Positions 6,212 through 7,471 of a DNA stretch of 7,471 nucleotides are shown here, one piece after another. Position 1 is the stretch's first letter. Each line of letters begins with the position of its first letter. The translations under genes and the position numbers were made by a program. Origin of the DNA: Rhodocyclaceae bacterium UBA6160 (GTDB lineage: Bacteria; Pseudomonadota; Gammaproteobacteria; Burkholderiales; Rhodocyclaceae); NCBI GenBank assembly GCA_002422995.1, contig DIUK01000020.1:1-7471 (forward strand), written 5' to 3'. A model generated the notes under the pieces. That model had not been told where the DNA came from. It saw nothing but the letters and a program-made list of their open reading frames with translations, and made no database searches.

Positions 6212-6281
6212 CGCTGGTCAAGTGTTGATATGCACTCATCTCGTGTCAGCAATCAAAAATGAACCACAGCAAAGTTCCAGC
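6191..6281. other. Convergent intergenic gap with clustered short repeats
   Basis: This 91-bp gap separates the PIN and DUF1854 stop codons. GGCGCTGGT occurs twice (6196-6204 and 6210-6218, a 14-bp period). TGACACG (6204-6210) and CGTGTCA (6242-6248) form a 7-bp inverted pair around a 31-nt loop. CACGGCGCTGG (6207-6217) is the exact complement of CCAGCGCCGTG (6320-6330) inside the end of the DUF1854 gene. No stem followed by a T-run is present on either strand, so I do not call a rho-independent terminator. No convincing ORF is present. Confidence 0.5.
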
Positions 6282-6761
6282 TTACAAAAACCGGCTCAAA
6301 AAGTGTTGGCTGGTTTTATCCAGCGCCGTGCGGTCGCGGATCAAGAACTGCAAGCCGTGGCTGTCGGCGATCAGCAGGCTTTGTGGGCCCAGACGCCGGA
6401 TGTCGTCTTCCGTTTTCAACGTCAGCGTGGTCTCGCCGCGGTTCGTTGCCACCTGCCATTGGCTGGGTGTGGCATAGGTCGAGACTTTGCGGATGGCGGT
6501 GATTTCCGGCATGAATTCGCGCTCGGCCAAGGCCTCTTCTATCAGCGGGCGAAAAGACGCCGGGCAATCCTCCAGCCGATCAAACCAGCACAGCTCGCGC
6601 CCGTGCAGATCGACTATCGCAACACCTTCAGCGGGCGCGGACAAGGCAAACGCGCGCACTGGCACAACGCCTTCGTACACCACACCTTGCGCGGTAGTAA
6701 ACACCAACTGACCAAACGCATTGCGGGCGAGCCGACTATTGAAGGAATGCGTATCTGTCAT
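6282..6761 (-). CDS. DUF1854 family protein (cyanophycin-associated type)
   Basis: A 159-residue soluble protein of the DUF1854 family. Characteristic segments are GVVPVRAFALSAP (31-43), LHGRELCWFDRL (52-63), AEREFMPEITAI (79-90), PSQWQVATNRGETTLTL (99-115), EDDIRRLGPQSLLIADSHG (118-136) and a C-terminal LDKTSQHFLSRFL. Length matches the family. No enzyme motif or membrane segment is apparent, and the biochemical role is unknown. By family knowledge, DUF1854 genes commonly follow a fused permease-ATPase ABC transporter in loci with cyanophycin synthetase genes. The local arrangement agrees: its ATG overlaps the stop of such a transporter by four bases (ATGA), indicating coupled translation and perhaps a regulatory or accessory role for that transporter. 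Cyanophycin genes themselves are not in the window. The gene ends convergently with the PIN gene. Confidence 0.88.
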   Translation of the reverse strand: MTDTHSFNSRLARNAFGQLVFTTAQGVVYEGVVPVRAFALSAPAEGVAIVDLHGRELCWFDRLEDCPASFRPLIEEALAEREFMPEITAIRKVSTYATPSQWQVATNRGETTLTLKTEDDIRRLGPQSLLIADSHGLQFLIRDRTALDKTSQHFLSRFL

Positions 6762-7471
6762 GGGGCAACTCCTGCACCTTCTGAACTTTCTGCACCCACA
6801 GATTCACTCAAACGCTCGCCTAGAACATCGTTCATTTCATCCCGCCCTTCCAACGCATCCAGTTGCTTGGTTTGTGCGGTGTAAAGCCGCCAGTAGGCTG
6901 CTTGTTTAGCGAGCAATTCATCATGCGGGCCGATCTCGACGATCTTGCCGTGATCCATCACCACCAGGCGATCTGCCGTACGCAAAGTGGATAAGCGATG
7001 CGCAATGGCGATTGTGGTGCGGCCACGGATCAGGTTATCCAGCGCACTTTGAATTTCCAGCTCGGTTTCAGTATCCACGGCAGAAGTCGCTTCGTCCAGA
7101 ATCAGAATTTTCGGGTCGATCAACAACGCCCGCGCAATGGAAATACGCTGCCGCTCCCCACCTGACAAAGCCTGTCCGCGCTCGCCCACCAAAGAGTCGT
7201 AACCGTGCGGCAGACGCAGAATAAATTCATGCGCATGCGCTGCCCGTGCTGCGGCAACAATCTCTGATCGTGTCGCCTGGGGCTTGCCGTAGGCGATGTT
7301 GTCGGCAATCGTGCCGAAAAAAAGAAACGGCTCTTGCAGCACCAGGCCGATATGCCGCCGGTATTCGGCCACCGGCAAGGCACGGATATCCACGCCGTCA
7401 ATCAAAATCGCACCTTCGCTGACATCATAAAAACGGCAGATCAAATTCACCAAGGTGCTCTTGCCCGAGCC
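6758..7471 (-). CDS. ABC transporter, exporter-type ATP-binding domain (C-terminal part)
   Basis: The C-terminal 237 residues of an ABC protein that enters from the right edge. The first visible residues, GSGKSTL, are the end of the Walker A motif, so the start codon and any fused transmembrane domain lie outside the window. Visible in order are the Q-loop LQEPFLFFGTIADNI (Gln46 of the visible part), the signature LSGGERQR (102-109), Walker B ILILDEATSAVD (122-133) with Glu127, and the H-loop IAHRLST (His158). This is the pattern of ABCB/MsbA-like exporters with a fused membrane domain, and all catalytic elements are intact. A charged tail of about 40 residues (QTKQLDALEGRDEMNDVLGERLSE and onward) follows the nucleotide-binding domain. 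The stop overlaps the DUF1854 start (ATGA). With that neighbour, it fits the cyanophycin metabolism-associated ABC transporter group; the substrate is unknown. A TTG at 7453 could be misread as a start, but the frame is open to the edge and contains Walker A. Confidence 0.93.
   Translation of the reverse strand, partial: GSGKSTLVNLICRFYDVSEGAILIDGVDIRALPVAEYRRHIGLVLQEPFLFFGTIADNIAYGKPQATRSEIVAAARAAHAHEFILRLPHGYDSLVGERGQALSGGERQRISIARALLIDPKILILDEATSAVDTETELEIQSALDNLIRGRTTIAIAHRLSTLRTADRLVVMDHGKIVEIGPHDELLAKQAAYWRLYTAQTKQLDALEGRDEMNDVLGERLSESVGAESSEGAGVAP

Noticed and set aside
6222..6884. 220-residue plus-strand reading frame opposite DUF1854 and the ABC gene
   Set aside because: It lies antisense to two well-recognised proteins, has no family motif, and its composition is that of a shadow frame.
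6758..7453. ABC protein starting at the TTG at 7453
   Set aside because: The frame is open to the window edge and the codons before it encode the end of Walker A, so the gene is a 5'-truncated part of a longer one.

Overview
The window looks like a chromosomal segment of a betaproteobacterium. The main reasons are a class I PHA synthase, a leucine-degradation cluster with an isomerase-like gene between the dehydrogenase and carboxylase genes, and an ABC transporter/DUF1854 pair of the kind linked to cyanophycin metabolism. GC content is moderate by eye, and I cannot name a genus. No RNA genes, CRISPR arrays, insertion sequences or phage genes were seen. All CDSs are intact except the two cut by the window edges.

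Layout. (1) Positions 1-2461, minus strand: the start of a leucine/isovalerate catabolic (liu) operon, read right to left. It holds isovaleryl-CoA dehydrogenase (ivd/liuA), a 2-hydroxychromene-2-carboxylate isomerase-like DsbA/GST-kappa-fold protein, and the N-terminal third or so of methylcrotonoyl-CoA carboxylase beta subunit (mccB), which runs off the left edge. The last two genes overlap by one base (TAGTG). (2) Positions 2462-2720: a divergent 259-bp intergenic region with an AT-rich promoter-like stretch, an 11-bp tandem repeat and a small dyad. (3) Positions 2721-6190, plus strand: a tight three-gene unit of metallo-beta-lactamase-fold hydrolase, phaC (class I PHA synthase) and a PIN-domain RNase-like protein. 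The phaC ribosome-binding site overlaps the hydrolase stop codon. The PIN gene starts at a TTG that overlaps the phaC stop. (4) Positions 6191-6281: a short convergent gap rich in small repeats, with no clear rho-independent terminator. (5) Positions 6282-7471, minus strand: a DUF1854 protein overlapped by four bases (ATGA) with the C-terminal half of an exporter-type ABC transporter that enters from the right edge.

How the genes may work together. Leucine catabolism ends in acetyl-CoA and acetoacetate, both feeders of the 3-hydroxybutyryl-CoA pool that PhaC polymerises, so the divergent liu and phaC units make metabolic sense as neighbours. The converging ABC/DUF1854 pair belongs, by family knowledge, to loci for cyanophycin, a nitrogen and carbon storage polymer. 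The window can therefore be read as a storage-metabolism neighbourhood, although that link is inference. The least ordinary part is the PHA unit. PhaC has neither phaA, phaB nor a phasin beside it. It is instead bracketed by an uncharacterised MBL hydrolase with a complete metal site and by an orphan PIN-domain protein with no visible antitoxin. A second unexplained item is a 23-bp near-perfect inverted match (22/23) between the inside of mccB and the segment starting at the PIN stop codon.
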